Shown piece by piece: positions 51,469 through 62,413 of a DNA stretch of 64,000 nt. The notes beneath the pieces are model-generated. The model searched no databases. It was given only the letters and a program-made list of their open reading frames with translations, and was not told the DNA's origin. Position numbers and translations under genes: made by a program. Origin of the DNA: Rotaria socialis (lineage: Eukaryota; Rotifera; Eurotatoria; Philodinida; Philodinidae); NCBI GenBank assembly GCA_905331475.1, contig CAJNYU010003365.1, forward strand, positions 1-64,000, written 5' to 3'. Position 1 is the first letter of the stretch. The number at the start of each line of letters is the position of its first letter.

Positions 51469-51567
51469 NNNNNNNNNNNNNNNNNNNNNNNNNNNNNNNN
51501 NNNNNNNNNNNNNNNNNNNNNNNNNNNNNNNNNNNNNNNNNNNNNNNNNNNNNNNNNNNNNNNNNNN
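51469..51567. other. Assembly gap (99 N)
   Basis: Undetermined bases separate receptor copy D from LTR copy 3. The near-round length suggests a scaffolding gap rather than a measured one. Confidence 0.95.
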
Positions 51568-51745
51568 TTTTATTTCAATCAACCTTCTCCTTTTATAGTT
51601 ACACTTTTCTTTCTCCGGGGCGCGTCACTCAACCGGAGAGAACGAGAAAGAACACGACAAAGAGGAAGAGAGAATACACATGACAATGAGGAAGAAAGTC
51701 GTTATGTACATTGATTAAGATAGAACGAGTGCTTATATCGGCACA
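51568..51745 (-). mobile_element. LTR copy 3, cut by the gap
   Basis: 178 bp remain of the 215 bp LTR, in the same orientation as copy 1 and differing from it at two positions by eye (about 99% identity). The TGTGCC end is intact and directly follows GGCGC (minus strand) of the B-box exon. The TATAAAAGG and AATAAA signals are present. Confidence 0.88.
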
Positions 51746-51973
51746 GCGCCATTGCTCGAGTTCTTTGAAACTAGATGAAGAAGCAGGAGTACAATGTTCA
51801 AGACCATCTAGAAATGTATTAATTTGATTAGCTAGTGGAACTAATTGAACATTGAGTTGATCTTTGTGTTCTTTCAAATGATCGAGACATAGATTCTTTT
51901 TGCAACAGTGACATGTAGCGCACGAAGAAGTTTCACATTTTTTGATGGCGCATGCTGGGGCCTGTGTCGCCAT
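51746..51973 (-). CDS. 5' part of split B-box zinc-finger gene
   Basis: 76 codons run from ATG at 51973 to the LTR. The Cys/His pattern CAIKKCETSSCATCHCCKKN followed by LCLDHLKEH is a B-box-type zinc finger. A helical region (NVQLVPLANQINTFLDGLEH) and a serine linker to ELEQWR come next. B-box plus coiled-coil proteins are protein-interaction factors, often linked to ubiquitin pathways; there is no RING finger here. The last bases, GGCGC, occur again at 21611-21615, where the frame continues as R-IEAHKTVDQF. The start was chosen as the first Met before the zinc finger; sequence upstream looks like a 5' UTR with an intron. Confidence 0.75.
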
Positions 51974-52144
51974 CAATACACGTGTGACTACTGGGGGAAA
52001 ATGACTTGAAGAAAGAAAATTGTTGATACAACGTGCGAATAAAATGTTCTTCTGTTCTTTCACTTTCACTCGTTGTATTATTTTGTTTACAACTGAAAAC
52101 AAGAATGATAGAGTTAAAATTACATGGTAAAATAGGATAAGCAA

Positions 52145-53600
52145 AAATTAAAGTCTTCAAATAGTAGGAAGCGATGATTGAAAGAATTGTATGATTTTTT
52201 CTGCATTGAAATGTGAGGCTCTCTTTTAGGGATGCTTTTAATTAATCTTTATTTTATTTTTACGCTCAGTCAATGATGAGTTTTCTTTAGATTAATCGAT
52301 CTTCTGTCGAGAGCTCACATAAACAGTTATTTTACTTTGTTTAAATAAATGAATAATCAATGATTTTTAACAAGATTAATTGATGAAATCAGTAGATTGA
52401 AGAGAATAGTAGATTTATGTAAATAATGATAACAGTGAAGAAAAAACAATAAATCTGACAAACAAATATAAGGATAAATCCATATATATTCGAACGAGAA
52501 AACTAAACAACGCAATAACGAAAAATCATAGCTAAACCAAAAAGATCACATGATCTCAATCATGAGAAGGATTATCCATATCAAATAGAAAACAAGTAAA
52601 GAAGACATATTTCAATGATATGGATAAGTTAGCGTCATAAAGTGACATCTAGTGACGCTAACATGAAAGACGAAGCATTTATGATGTATTTTTAAATTAT
52701 TATTCATTTTAATGGGACCGAATTCTATAGCGAGCGTTTAGAATCAAATGGAGGATAGTATACATTGTATGTTCATGTCATGATATAGTTTTGCTTGTGA
52801 GTAGTTTTAAACATGGATTATTACGTTTCTTTTCGTTTAATACAAATGATTGTTGTAAATTAAGAGTTTCGTCTTGTAAACAATGTTTTTATTTGGTTAC
52901 TCAAACAATTTTTATTTATTTCAACTGCCGTACAATATTCATCAAAATAGTAAAAGCATATATTTGATTTCAATGTCCAAGGTCAAACTATACCAATATG
53001 AGAGAAATAATACGCAACTTCTTTGACAATAGTTAACATATGAGATCATGCAATTAGCTATAAATTAGATAGTAAGTTGACAAAAAGAAGTAATAGTAAT
53101 CGACAGCGAGCAACTACTTGGTTGATTTCAGATATGAACCAAATTTCCCATAAGATTTCTTATCACTATTGATGTTGGTGTAAAGATAATACCTGCTTGT
53201 TCACTGATAACAACTTTTAGTAAAGAAACAATGTAGTATTGAAAAGAAGTTTCATATAAAACTGTACGTCACTTTTTTGTTAGAATAGATATGATTAACG
53301 ATAATTATAATAGAACCGAAACAAAGAATTAAGAAATTCTACTCAATTTTGTTCCCGCTTTTCTATTGTAATTAACTTTTTTCTTTTCCTGTTTCAAATA
53401 TCTGCACCTTAAAAAAAAAGAAAAATATGACAGATTGTTTTGTTTCATTCATAAAAATTGTGTCACATGGTTTGGGTAAGAAAAAAAACGATAGGATTTT
53501 TCTGTTTTGATTTTAAGCATTTTCTTTTTGTTTTGACATCGATAAAAATTCTAAAAAAGTTTTTCATTGAAACATTTTATTAAGTGTAAATGATTTATTT
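52145..53600. other. Non-coding spacer
   Basis: AT-rich region between the B-box fragment and the kinase gene, which diverge from it, so promoters of both may lie here. No motif or gene is supported. Confidence 0.45.
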
Positions 53601-53632
53601 ATTTTAAATAATTAGAACCACTTTTTTATTTC

Positions 53633-54250
53633 ATGTATAGAATGGTAACTAATACAAATCATCCTCAAGTTATTTTCATCGGTATTGCTGGCCCATCAGG
53701 CTGTGGTAAAACAACTTATGGCAGACATTTAGTCGATCATCTTCGTTCACCGTTACATCTCATTGAATTAGATCACTTTTTTAATCATGGAATTTCTATT
53801 GATCATCCTATCTTAGGACGTATTGAAAGTCAGGAAGAGCCTGGTACATTAGATATTCAACAGTTATTAAATCTTCTACGACATATTAAATATGAACCAG
53901 AAAAAACGACTCGATACCATCTCGATAGTGTTTCTATCAAACATCAAAATAATATATTTATTATTGTCGAAGGATTTCTTCTCTTTGCTTTATCTAATGA
54001 CTTAACCAATATGTTTGATATTCGAATATTTTTTGAATCAACATTATCTGAATGTCGTATGAAACGTTATCGTCGCCATTCAAGAATTAGTGATAAAGTG
54101 TCTGATGAACAAATACGAATTCCAAATAAATTTCAACAATGGTTTGATCATTTAGTTTGGAATGAATATTTAAAGAGACGAAATTTACAAATATCAAAAG
54201 CTGAAAAAATATTTCAATTCGATGACTATAAAAATAGACAGTACATGTAA
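53633..54250 (+). CDS. P-loop kinase, nicotinamide riboside kinase-like
   Basis: A single exon encodes 205 residues. The Walker A motif GPSGCGKT is at residues 20-27, followed by a LIELDHFF motif with the acidic residue expected to contact the nucleoside. EEPGTLD and IIVEGFLLFA come next, the latter being characteristic of the nicotinamide riboside kinase / uridine kinase group (NRK proteins have a very similar LEGFLLY motif). An arginine-rich lid-like stretch (ECRMKRYRRHSR) follows. NRKs phosphorylate nicotinamide riboside to NMN in NAD salvage in the cytosol. A uridine-kinase-like role is the main alternative. The length is close to known NRKs (about 200-230). A second Met at residue 4 could also be the start. 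Confidence 0.75.
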   Translation: MYRMVTNTNHPQVIFIGIAGPSGCGKTTYGRHLVDHLRSPLHLIELDHFFNHGISIDHPILGRIESQEEPGTLDIQQLLNLLRHIKYEPEKTTRYHLDSVSIKHQNNIFIIVEGFLLFALSNDLTNMFDIRIFFESTLSECRMKRYRRHSRISDKVSDEQIRIPNKFQQWFDHLVWNEYLKRRNLQISKAEKIFQFDDYKNRQYM

Positions 54251-54454
54251 ATCGATGATTATATTGATAAACGTCTACAAGAGCTTACAGATTAAAAATA
54301 AATTTAAGCTATATGTATTTCTTGCAGGCTAATAATCTTTTTTTTTCGATTATGTCATCATACACATATACTATTTACGACTTTAAACTGTTTTTTTTTC
54401 TTCGCACATTGGCAGTCGTAAAAAGATAAGCTAAAACGAAACATAATACAACAT

Positions 54455-54793
54455 GTGAATACGTCATTATTATTTTCATGTACCACCAAACAACACACTA
54501 TGTCACAATCTCCTAGAAACAATTCATCGAATGGTGGTGATGGGTTTGAATGTAGCGAAGATAGGAAATTCATCGTATTTGTAGTTTCATGCGTAGTACT
54601 TTGTATGTTATTTTGTTTTACGTTCGTGGTTACATGCTATCAAAAACAACGACACAATCGTATTTCTTCACAGCAGTCTCCAAATATACAAATGAATAAT
54701 CCAAATATTGACTCATATGAACCACCACCACCACCGTACAGTGGGCATTTTGGATCACGAGCGCCACCATCCTATGATCAACTCAAATTTTGA
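54455..54793 (+). CDS. Small single-pass membrane protein with PPxY motifs
   Basis: One exon encodes 112 residues (97 if it starts at Met16). A short polar N-terminus with CSEDRK precedes one strong transmembrane segment (about 39-61, FIVFVVSCVVLCMLFCFTFV). The cytoplasmic tail has two WW-domain ligands: PPPPPY ending at residue 95 and PPSY at 104-107. This layout, a short ectodomain with a tail of PPxY motifs, is typical of adaptors for Nedd4-family ubiquitin ligases. I cannot assign it to a named family. It lies 205 bp downstream of the kinase gene on the same strand but has its own start. Confidence 0.65.
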   Translation: MNTSLLFSCTTKQHTMSQSPRNNSSNGGDGFECSEDRKFIVFVVSCVVLCMLFCFTFVVTCYQKQRHNRISSQQSPNIQMNNPNIDSYEPPPPPYSGHFGSRAPPSYDQLKF

Positions 54794-54799
54794 CTCGTC

Positions 54800-57700
54800 G
54801 CAATATATGTTTAATCAATCTGTATTAATTATAAATTTGAATAAGTTTAAAACTCTTGATTTAAATAAAACTGAGCATAAGAATTAAAATCAAATAATGT
54901 TTCATACGCGTGAGATCTTTCTGTGTTCATAAAGACATATGTTTTAGAACCTAGTAGAGTTCACTAGAATATTTGATTAGGAAATCCTATTTGTCTTAAG
55001 AAACTAAGCATAGGAAAAAACAAAAGGACTTCGATTGTTTATATATTTTTGAATACTATTTATTGAAAGATTTTATAAAAATACGTGTTCTCTTAAAGTA
55101 TCATATATTTTTGTTTTGGTCAATAATACTTTATGCTACTAGATAAACTACTTTCGTATTGCATCGGTCAAGAATTGAATAGGGAAAGGTTTAGAAGCAA
55201 TATGTTTCAAAGAAAAGAATTCTTATCATATGATTGGTAATATCAGCTACATCATATGCTACATTTTAATCCTATAGTGATAGGACTAACAGATTTTCTT
55301 CTTCTAATTGATCTCTATATGCATTCAAATTCAATCTGACTTAAAATCAAGAATTTTGTTGCTTATCTATTCTTTATAATAGAATACTTAGTTACTATCT
55401 TCTCTTAGCAAATTTAAAATGTAGATTTGTTTGCTTATAAAAATAACGCTTTTGAAGAAGATCATTTTTCGATGTTGGCATCGAAGAATTTATTAGTGTA
55501 TAAATTGAAATATAAATAAATGAAAATAAGTATTCTACATACGGTACGTGCTGAATGCAAATCATTCTGTGTCTCATTAAAAGCGAAAATTTATCTAGAT
55601 TTTATTTAGTCTAGAACATAAATCAATATTATTTTTATATGATAAATTTTGTTTTGAGAAGAAAGAAATACATGTTATTGATATTGAATAATATGATTGA
55701 AGAGATTTCATATGAATTATTTTATAGACTAAATATTTGAAAATAATGAATATTTCACATTACAGATATCATTCGAAAAACTTTCTATGGTTATAATTAT
55801 TAAGAAAAATAAATAGAATACTTTGGATCAATCAGATACATATCTATTATTTGAATAATAATAGAAACAAGTACTTATAATTTTATTTACATATTCTGAG
55901 ATGGTATACCTTTTCTATTGTAATCGTTGGTCATAAAAGCGAAAAAGAACATTGTGTCAAACGCTCTAATGATTCGTGATTTTTAAAAATATATACTCCA
56001 ATGTGATTAATCTACAATAGAAAAGATCTAATGATCTGTAAATACAAACGAAGACTTTCTTAATCTTTCTTCATTACTGTCTGTTTGGCAAAAACAAAAT
56101 GGACAAAGCTAAAAGTCAATCGCATACAAACAGTTGTATACAATGCTTTTGCATAGTACTATTGATAGATACTCATATTATAATCGATAAATCCATCAGA
56201 TACGTAAATAAGCATCAGAGTTCTCTAAGTTAAGTGTAATCTTTTATATTCTTATTATTAATTATACTGATGTAGAAGCTTTTTTGCATCAGATTTTTAT
56301 ATTATCTATATTATTTGAATTTTGCTTGATTTTATTTAACATTGCTTATCACGTGAAATTTCTATTTCTAATGATATTGTCTGAATTTTTGAGACAAAAC
56401 AAAAATGAGAATAAATAAAAATCAAAAAAATAATAAAAGTATACAAGAAAGTTATTGATTGTCAGCATGTTTATAATCAGTATTGATGGAGAGTTCACGG
56501 TCTGATTAGTTTCCATTCAATGATTTGTCATCTAGGTTCGTTTCGCTTCTATTGCTCATTTCGGTTACCTTACATTTGAAGCACGATTCATTAAATCAAC
56601 AGTTAGTGTTAATCTTTACCAGATTCTTATGATTAGCCACCTACAAAAATTGATGCTCATATGGTCATTGAACGTACAAAAGTTATATATTAATCTAATT
56701 TAAGACAAATGACCTGTCATCGATCATTGTCATGACATACATATTGAATAAGAAAATTGAACAAGGCAGAACATGCAGTTCATTGATACTTGACGACCAA
56801 TGTACTGATAATTGATAATTCAGTAAGACAAAATCGAGAAAAATAATGAATAGACATAATATATAATATGCTTGTATATTATAAAATTCTATTTTTTGTC
56901 TCTTCTATATGAAATCTAAGTAAGAGCTGTTGTATTTGGTAGCTAATATGAGAATCTAACTGTAAGAGAGTATTGAATCATTGATATCTATAATAATTAT
57001 AAAGTACCTACTAATAATATCAAAGAGAATTCAATAAGATTTTGATCGACCGCAGCTGAGCGAATGATATTATAAATTAAAATTCATTTTAATCTTGCCA
57101 TGATGGGCGTATATATATGATTACGACAGTAATTTTTATTTATCCACAATACTTAACGTTTCGCTAAGTGGTAGCTGCATATTTATGATCTTCTGGAATA
57201 ATTTATGTAGAAAATGCGTGTTAGTAATTTTACATAATTTCAATTTCTTTTCAATTACTTCTCTTTAACAATGTTGACCATCAACGATTCTATAGAAATC
57301 TATAGAAATGATGTATTCAAGCAAAGAGAAACTGCCTTCATGAAAATTAAGTTTAATTTATCACTAGCATATATTAAATGGAGAAAACTGAATAGATTCA
57401 TGCTTCTAATACTAGTTTTTTTGGTTAAATTATCAAGAAAATAAAATTGATATTTGTTCGTGCATTCCTTCTTTCAAATGAATATGTGGTAAAAATATTA
57501 CATGAATTAATAATGACATATTTGAATAATATCGCATAGTATTTATCAAAAATCGACAGATATACCAGACAAGCTCTGAACTCGTAATCAATAGTGGTAT
57601 AAACTTGTGAGAGAACGTAAATTACTAGAACAAAATCAAAAGTATTAGTATTTGTGTATATTTTTTTCGGTGAGCTGAAAATATCGTATTGATTTCGAGT

Positions 57701-58700
57701 GTTTAACAGTTCATTTAGGTCTGTGGCTTGAGTATAGAATTAATTCTAAAACGATGTGATAGCTGAGAAAGTTCTTTCCAAAATTTCGTATTAAATATGA
57801 TGATTCATTTAATACAGTGTTCTGACTGAAAATATGAAGTTATCTTTTCTTTTTGAATTGATTTGTAGGAACTTGTCACTCGATTTCACTTATGTGAAAA
57901 ATTCACGGGAAAATCAAATTTTTAGAAATAATTATCTCTGTAAAAATTCACCATGATTGACTTTACTATAGGATTGAAATTGTGCTATGATTTTAAATTA
58001 TAAAAATAATTAATTGTCTGCTTAGAAATTCAATTATAATCTTATTACTCTGTATGTTTTTACATGGTTCATTATCTTTTCTAATTTTATATTACTTATT
58101 AGCAGAACTCAATCTTCCCCTTTCTAATGGTTTTGGTCGACACACACCTACACCCACACCTTACCGAATATACCTATTCCACTGTGTGGATACTGATCAC
58201 TGATTCATTTTTGAAATGATGAAGACAGCTCATAGATGCATCACACTTTGCATTGTATTATGTTGGAAGTTTCCAGCTTAGGATCGAAAAAACAGAATGA
58301 CAACACTTTTACTTTATCTATTGTAATTTTTTTTCTCCCGTAGCTTTTCTTCTATTTCATGTCTACTTCTTCTCGTGTAACAACGCACATTTTCTTTCTT
58401 TTTGTTGCACTCTCGGAAGTAGCCAAGCATATAAGAGAAAAGTAAATATGAATATATCACAATTGCATTGCCTTTCATGCTAGTTAAACACAAGAAGTTC
58501 AAGAGAGTTTTGAATAACATGATATATCTTTTTTACGCCTAGTTGATCTATTGGCACAGGTTTCAACACTTGCATTTATGTTTGCGAGCAGCTACTCTAG
58601 ATCTACATCTAAAAAACTCACAAACTTGCACCTAGCTTTCTGACAAAAGTTTAGTATTTTATATGATGACTATCAATCGTCTAATCCGCTGTTTCTCATA
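54800..58700. other. Long non-coding AT-rich spacer
   Basis: About 3.9 kb with no supported exon, RNA or repeat array. A CA-rich segment at 58139-58165 (cacacacctacacccacacc) resembles the telomere-like hexamer but is too short to call. Confidence 0.5.
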
Positions 58701-58708
58701 TTATGTAT

Positions 58709-59394
58709 CAGAGGTGTCCATAGGGCAGCACACAGGGCAAAATCTTTTACAAATACTTTACCCTGTACAGTACAGGGCAGGGCTATACCTTCATGCCCTG
58801 CAAATTCTGCATATACCTACTTTAGTTCGAAAAAAAAAGAAATTTTATTTTTCTCGGAAATGTGAAAAAAACTGAAAAATTCAGATGGCGTTATTAAATA
58901 GTAAATAGATTATTATATTTGTGTTTGTGTGATGTCTGTGAGATTCAATCACATTGGTAAGAAAAGAACAGAAAATAATAAAGAAATCATAATAGTGATA
59001 ATCTAGTGTACATATATTTAAAATATAATTGTAATAGTTGCTCATGTTCTTATTATTTCAATAAAACTATTAAAAATAAAACTATGTATCTCTATCATCG
59101 TCGATAGATTCATGTGCTGATATTTCATCTATCTCTCCTGGTGATGAAAATGAAGTTTCTATTCTCTCTTCGTTAAAGATATCTACTGATAGATCACCCG
59201 CGATTACGCAATATCATCATATACACTTTTTCAATTAGGACTAATTTATTATTTGCTGATCATTTATCTATTTGGTGAACTATTTGCCAAATAAAAAAGA
59301 TTACTTAAACTTAAATTTAAACATGAAAAAGTTCTTCTTAATTAGCAGGGCAGGGCAGGGCAGGGCAATAAAATTGGCCCTGTGAACACCTCTG
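58709..59394. mobile_element. Non-autonomous hAT-type element (686 bp)
   Basis: Terminal inverted repeats CAGAGGTGTCCATAGGGC (left) and CAGAGGTGTTCACAGGGC (right, read inward) have the CAGRGGTGT form typical of hAT elements. An identical 8-bp duplication, TTATGTAT, flanks both ends (58701-58708, 59395-59402), as expected for hAT transposases. Both ends carry subterminal agggca words (a fourfold cagggcaggg run at 59346-59367). The interior has no transposase frame, so it was moved in trans. This insertion is well preserved. Confidence 0.92.
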
Positions 59395-59402
59395 TTATGT
59401 AT

Positions 59403-59570
59403 CCACGTACATTGAGAGATATTACATTCAAATGTTGCTACAAAAATAATTAGTGGGCAATTTCCGAGATTTACGTCGGTGATCATTATAATATAATTTT
59501 TAATTCATATATATATACAGCGAAATTTTTACTACAAATTACAAGTCCAAAAATTCATTTTTATACAATT
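59403..59570. other. Short spacer
   Basis: 3' flank of the small minus-strand gene, probably its 3' UTR. Confidence 0.4.
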
Positions 59571-59999
59571 TTAAATTTTGACCCAGGAACTAGTCAAATA
59601 CCATTGTCCAGTTTTTATGTTTTTCTTTGTCCACCGTATTGTATGTGTTTGTTGGTCATCGTTGCTTATTTCTAATAAACCTTTATAATAATACGATGAA
59701 CAATTATCCGATAAGGTTAATTTTAAATCGACAATAGCACCTGTTAAACATGCTTGAGCATGGGCTCCAGTTGATGATAAACCAGCAATACGATTTAATT
59801 TTCTATCATAAACATCATCGAAACGCATGCAATAACCATGTTTCGTATCACGCCATATGCCGAGTAATGAACGAGAATCACATAGCTGGAAAAACAGTTA
59901 GCTTTTAAATTCATTTAAAAGTTATACTGATTGATTAATACTTACGTCAGATAGCTGTGGTTCAGCAATATAAACATCAGTACTTTGTGTATTTCCCAT
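59571..59999 (-). CDS. Hypothetical 122-residue protein with N-myristoylation-like start
   Basis: Two exons (59999-59946 and 59885-59571, intron 60 bp) encode 122 residues. The N-terminus MGNTQSTDVY fits an N-myristoylation signal (Gly2, Ser6). The body reads LLGIWRDTKHGYCMRFDDVY, then ACLTGAIVDLKLTLSDNC, and ends in GQWYLTSSWVKI. Alternating hydrophobic stretches between a GIW motif and a Trp-rich end would suit a small beta-barrel, but I recognise no family. Splice sites and codon use look normal, so I consider it a real gene. If acylated, it would sit on the cytoplasmic face of a membrane. Confidence 0.62.
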
Positions 60000-60001
60000 A
60001 A

Positions 60002-61500
60002 TCTGAAACGAAGAGTATATATATATATATATATTGTGAATCATCTGTTTATACAGTGTATATATGTATAAGTATGAAACGGTGTGTAACAATCCCTAAT
60101 GACACTAGACTAAAAGTTTCAATGAATAGAAACATGGCATTCAATATGAATGAATGGCAAAGAAATTCTATGAATGCAACGGTCATACTCGTGAACCTAT
60201 TGGTAAGATATTTTAATGAGAAAGGTGTACAGTTTACAAATAATTATTTATACGAGATTGGTAGAAGTCTACAAAAGCTCTTTCACTATAGTTGTCTATG
60301 GATACTGATGTAATCTACTCACAGTGCTATTTTCTATCAGATGTCCTCCGTATGAGAGATTTCGTTTTTTTCAACCTTCAATGCCTCAATTTATTCTTTG
60401 AATAATGCAACTTTATGAAAGATGCATATAAGCGAAAGAAAGATTGCCGATCCTACTCAGGTTGAGTCGCGAAAAACTGTTCATAATTGCGGTATGATCC
60501 GTAGTGTAAATATTTCGCACACAAACAAATTCACGTATAATGCTTTTTCCACTTTAAATCTCCTCAACAGATTTCTTCTTCTCAACTGACTTTGTACAAA
60601 TGTCCACAGTAAGTGCATTGTCTGTTCAACGATGATGCTTGGGTCGCCCGTCGTATTCATACGAAAACAAAGACACATAATAAGGCATTGTATAATATGA
60701 CCGCATTGCCCGTATTGCAGAATATCAATGAACTTTCAAGAAGATATATTTCGTTTCTGACTAGGAAATGAAAGGAAGAGAAAGGGATTGAGAATTATTT
60801 TTCTTTTCTCAAGAGGAAAAAGAGAATATGGTCGACATTGAAGCATTGTTTTGATTGAACATATAGGTTTCTTATATTAAATGGCTAATGACAAATATTC
60901 TCTTTGTATAATGGTAATTGTAGACGAAATTCAATTTAAAGATGATTGACCGTCCAACCATAATTCTTAACGAAATTTCTTTAGCATTGATCAATTAACA
61001 TCGTTTCATGCATTCAAAAATACCTTTAAGTCAATTTTTAAGTTCTATAGTCTATTGAAATCCATGTTGATATTAATCCATAATAATCTAGATCTCATTT
61101 TTAATACAAGAAATCTATTAAATCACAATTGAACAGTTTAATGATATCGTGTCCATTTGAAAAATAGAAAATTCAAAGTTCAATCATACAAATATTGAAG
61201 TGAGATAGTCAAACCTGTAGTATGCTATAGTACAGGTATTCCTTATGAGCATGAACTAGAAAAACAATCTGATGGATGTTGACAGGCAAATATGAATATT
61301 TATGTCGCTACAAAAAATAGAATTGATTTGAAACGACATACAATTACCCATGTTTAAGAAAAAATTCTACAAAAGAAAAAACAATGAAGACTATAGTTTG
61401 ACTCTTGTGTAATAGCATAAGAGAAATTCAACGCAACGTCATTTTTTCGTTCATGTGCAAGCGCTTTATTACAAATTATCTGAATCCGCGTTTTTTTTGA
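60002..61500. other. Spacer with TA microsatellite
   Basis: A (TA)n tract lies at 60018-60034 near the 5' end of the small minus-strand gene. I find no supported exon in the remaining sequence, although an open frame of 85 codons exists at 60056. Confidence 0.4.
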
Positions 61501-61510
61501 GTTTTTTTCT

Positions 61511-62413
61511 ATGGTATATAGAATTTTCTATATAACTATTTTATTCGCAAATATTCATGGACAATGTTTAATATTGAATCATAACAGTGAAAATAATAGT
61601 ATTAATCACTGTGCATTGCATGAATTCGTCCATCAAGGTTATACACGATGTTTGCGATGCTACATGAATAAACCCATGATATCATTAAAAAATATTAATA
61701 TAGCAGAGAATTGCTCATCGCTATCAAATCTTCATTGTATGGATTTATACTTTCATGATACTCATTCGTATAGAAGTTTTTCCTTAGAAAATATTCATGT
61801 AATAAACAACTTATTTGGTAAAGAGATTGAAAACAATTTAGCAAAACAGAATTCACTTAATATTCATATAAAATATGACACACTTGAAGTTTTCTCACTT
61901 GCTACATTTCGATCACTTGATAATATTAAAAATCGAAGGTTTCATGGAATACAATTCGAATTAAATAATCGTAGTAGTCAATCGAAACTCAAAATCAATG
62001 ATGATTTACAAAATATGACATTATATGCATTACAAATAACTATGAATTGTGATGCCCAAGGATTGTATCAATACAATTATGTACGTGGAACTAAACATCC
62101 ATCTCCACTAGGATTCATTAAATGTGAAATTCAAACAACAATATCAAAAATGACATCAAGCATCGTTACAAAGATAGCTGATAAAACTTCCAGTACTATT
62201 ATTCTATCAACAGAATCAACAGAAAATATTCAAAACAAGCTCATAGTTTTAAGTTTAGTTGGAAGTGGAAGTTTTCTATTTTGTTGTATACTCGCTGGCT
62301 GTTCCTATTTACTATTTAAACAACATAATCAAACAAATGACATACATTTTCAACGAAGAGCAAGTATAACATTTAGTGTAACCGATTCTATATCAACTGA
62401 TAGAAGTATATAG
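61511..62413 (+). CDS. Orphan type I membrane glycoprotein-like protein
   Basis: A single exon encodes 300 residues. Residues 1-17 are a signal peptide (MVYRIFYITILFANIHG). The ectodomain has an N-terminal cysteine cluster (C19, then CALHEF, TRCLRC, ENCSSL and LHCMDL), several N-glycosylation sequons (NCS, NRS, NMT) and a Ser/Thr-rich stalk. A transmembrane helix follows (about 243-269), and then a 31-residue cytoplasmic tail with RRAS, a protein-kinase-A-type site. I recognise no domain. It is probably a cell-surface protein; a ligand or partner cannot be inferred. Confidence 0.65.
   Translation: MVYRIFYITILFANIHGQCLILNHNSENNSINHCALHEFVHQGYTRCLRCYMNKPMISLKNINIAENCSSLSNLHCMDLYFHDTHSYRSFSLENIHVINNLFGKEIENNLAKQNSLNIHIKYDTLEVFSLATFRSLDNIKNRRFHGIQFELNNRSSQSKLKINDDLQNMTLYALQITMNCDAQGLYQYNYVRGTKHPSPLGFIKCEIQTTISKMTSSIVTKIADKTSSTIILSTESTENIQNKLIVLSLVGSGSFLFCCILAGCSYLLFKQHNQTNDIHFQRRASITFSVTDSISTDRSI

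Noticed and set aside
21616..51745. Complete autonomous LTR retrotransposon of 30 kb
   Set aside because: No gag, protease, reverse transcriptase or integrase motifs and no polypurine tract were found between the LTRs, so I do not call the block a normal retrotransposon.
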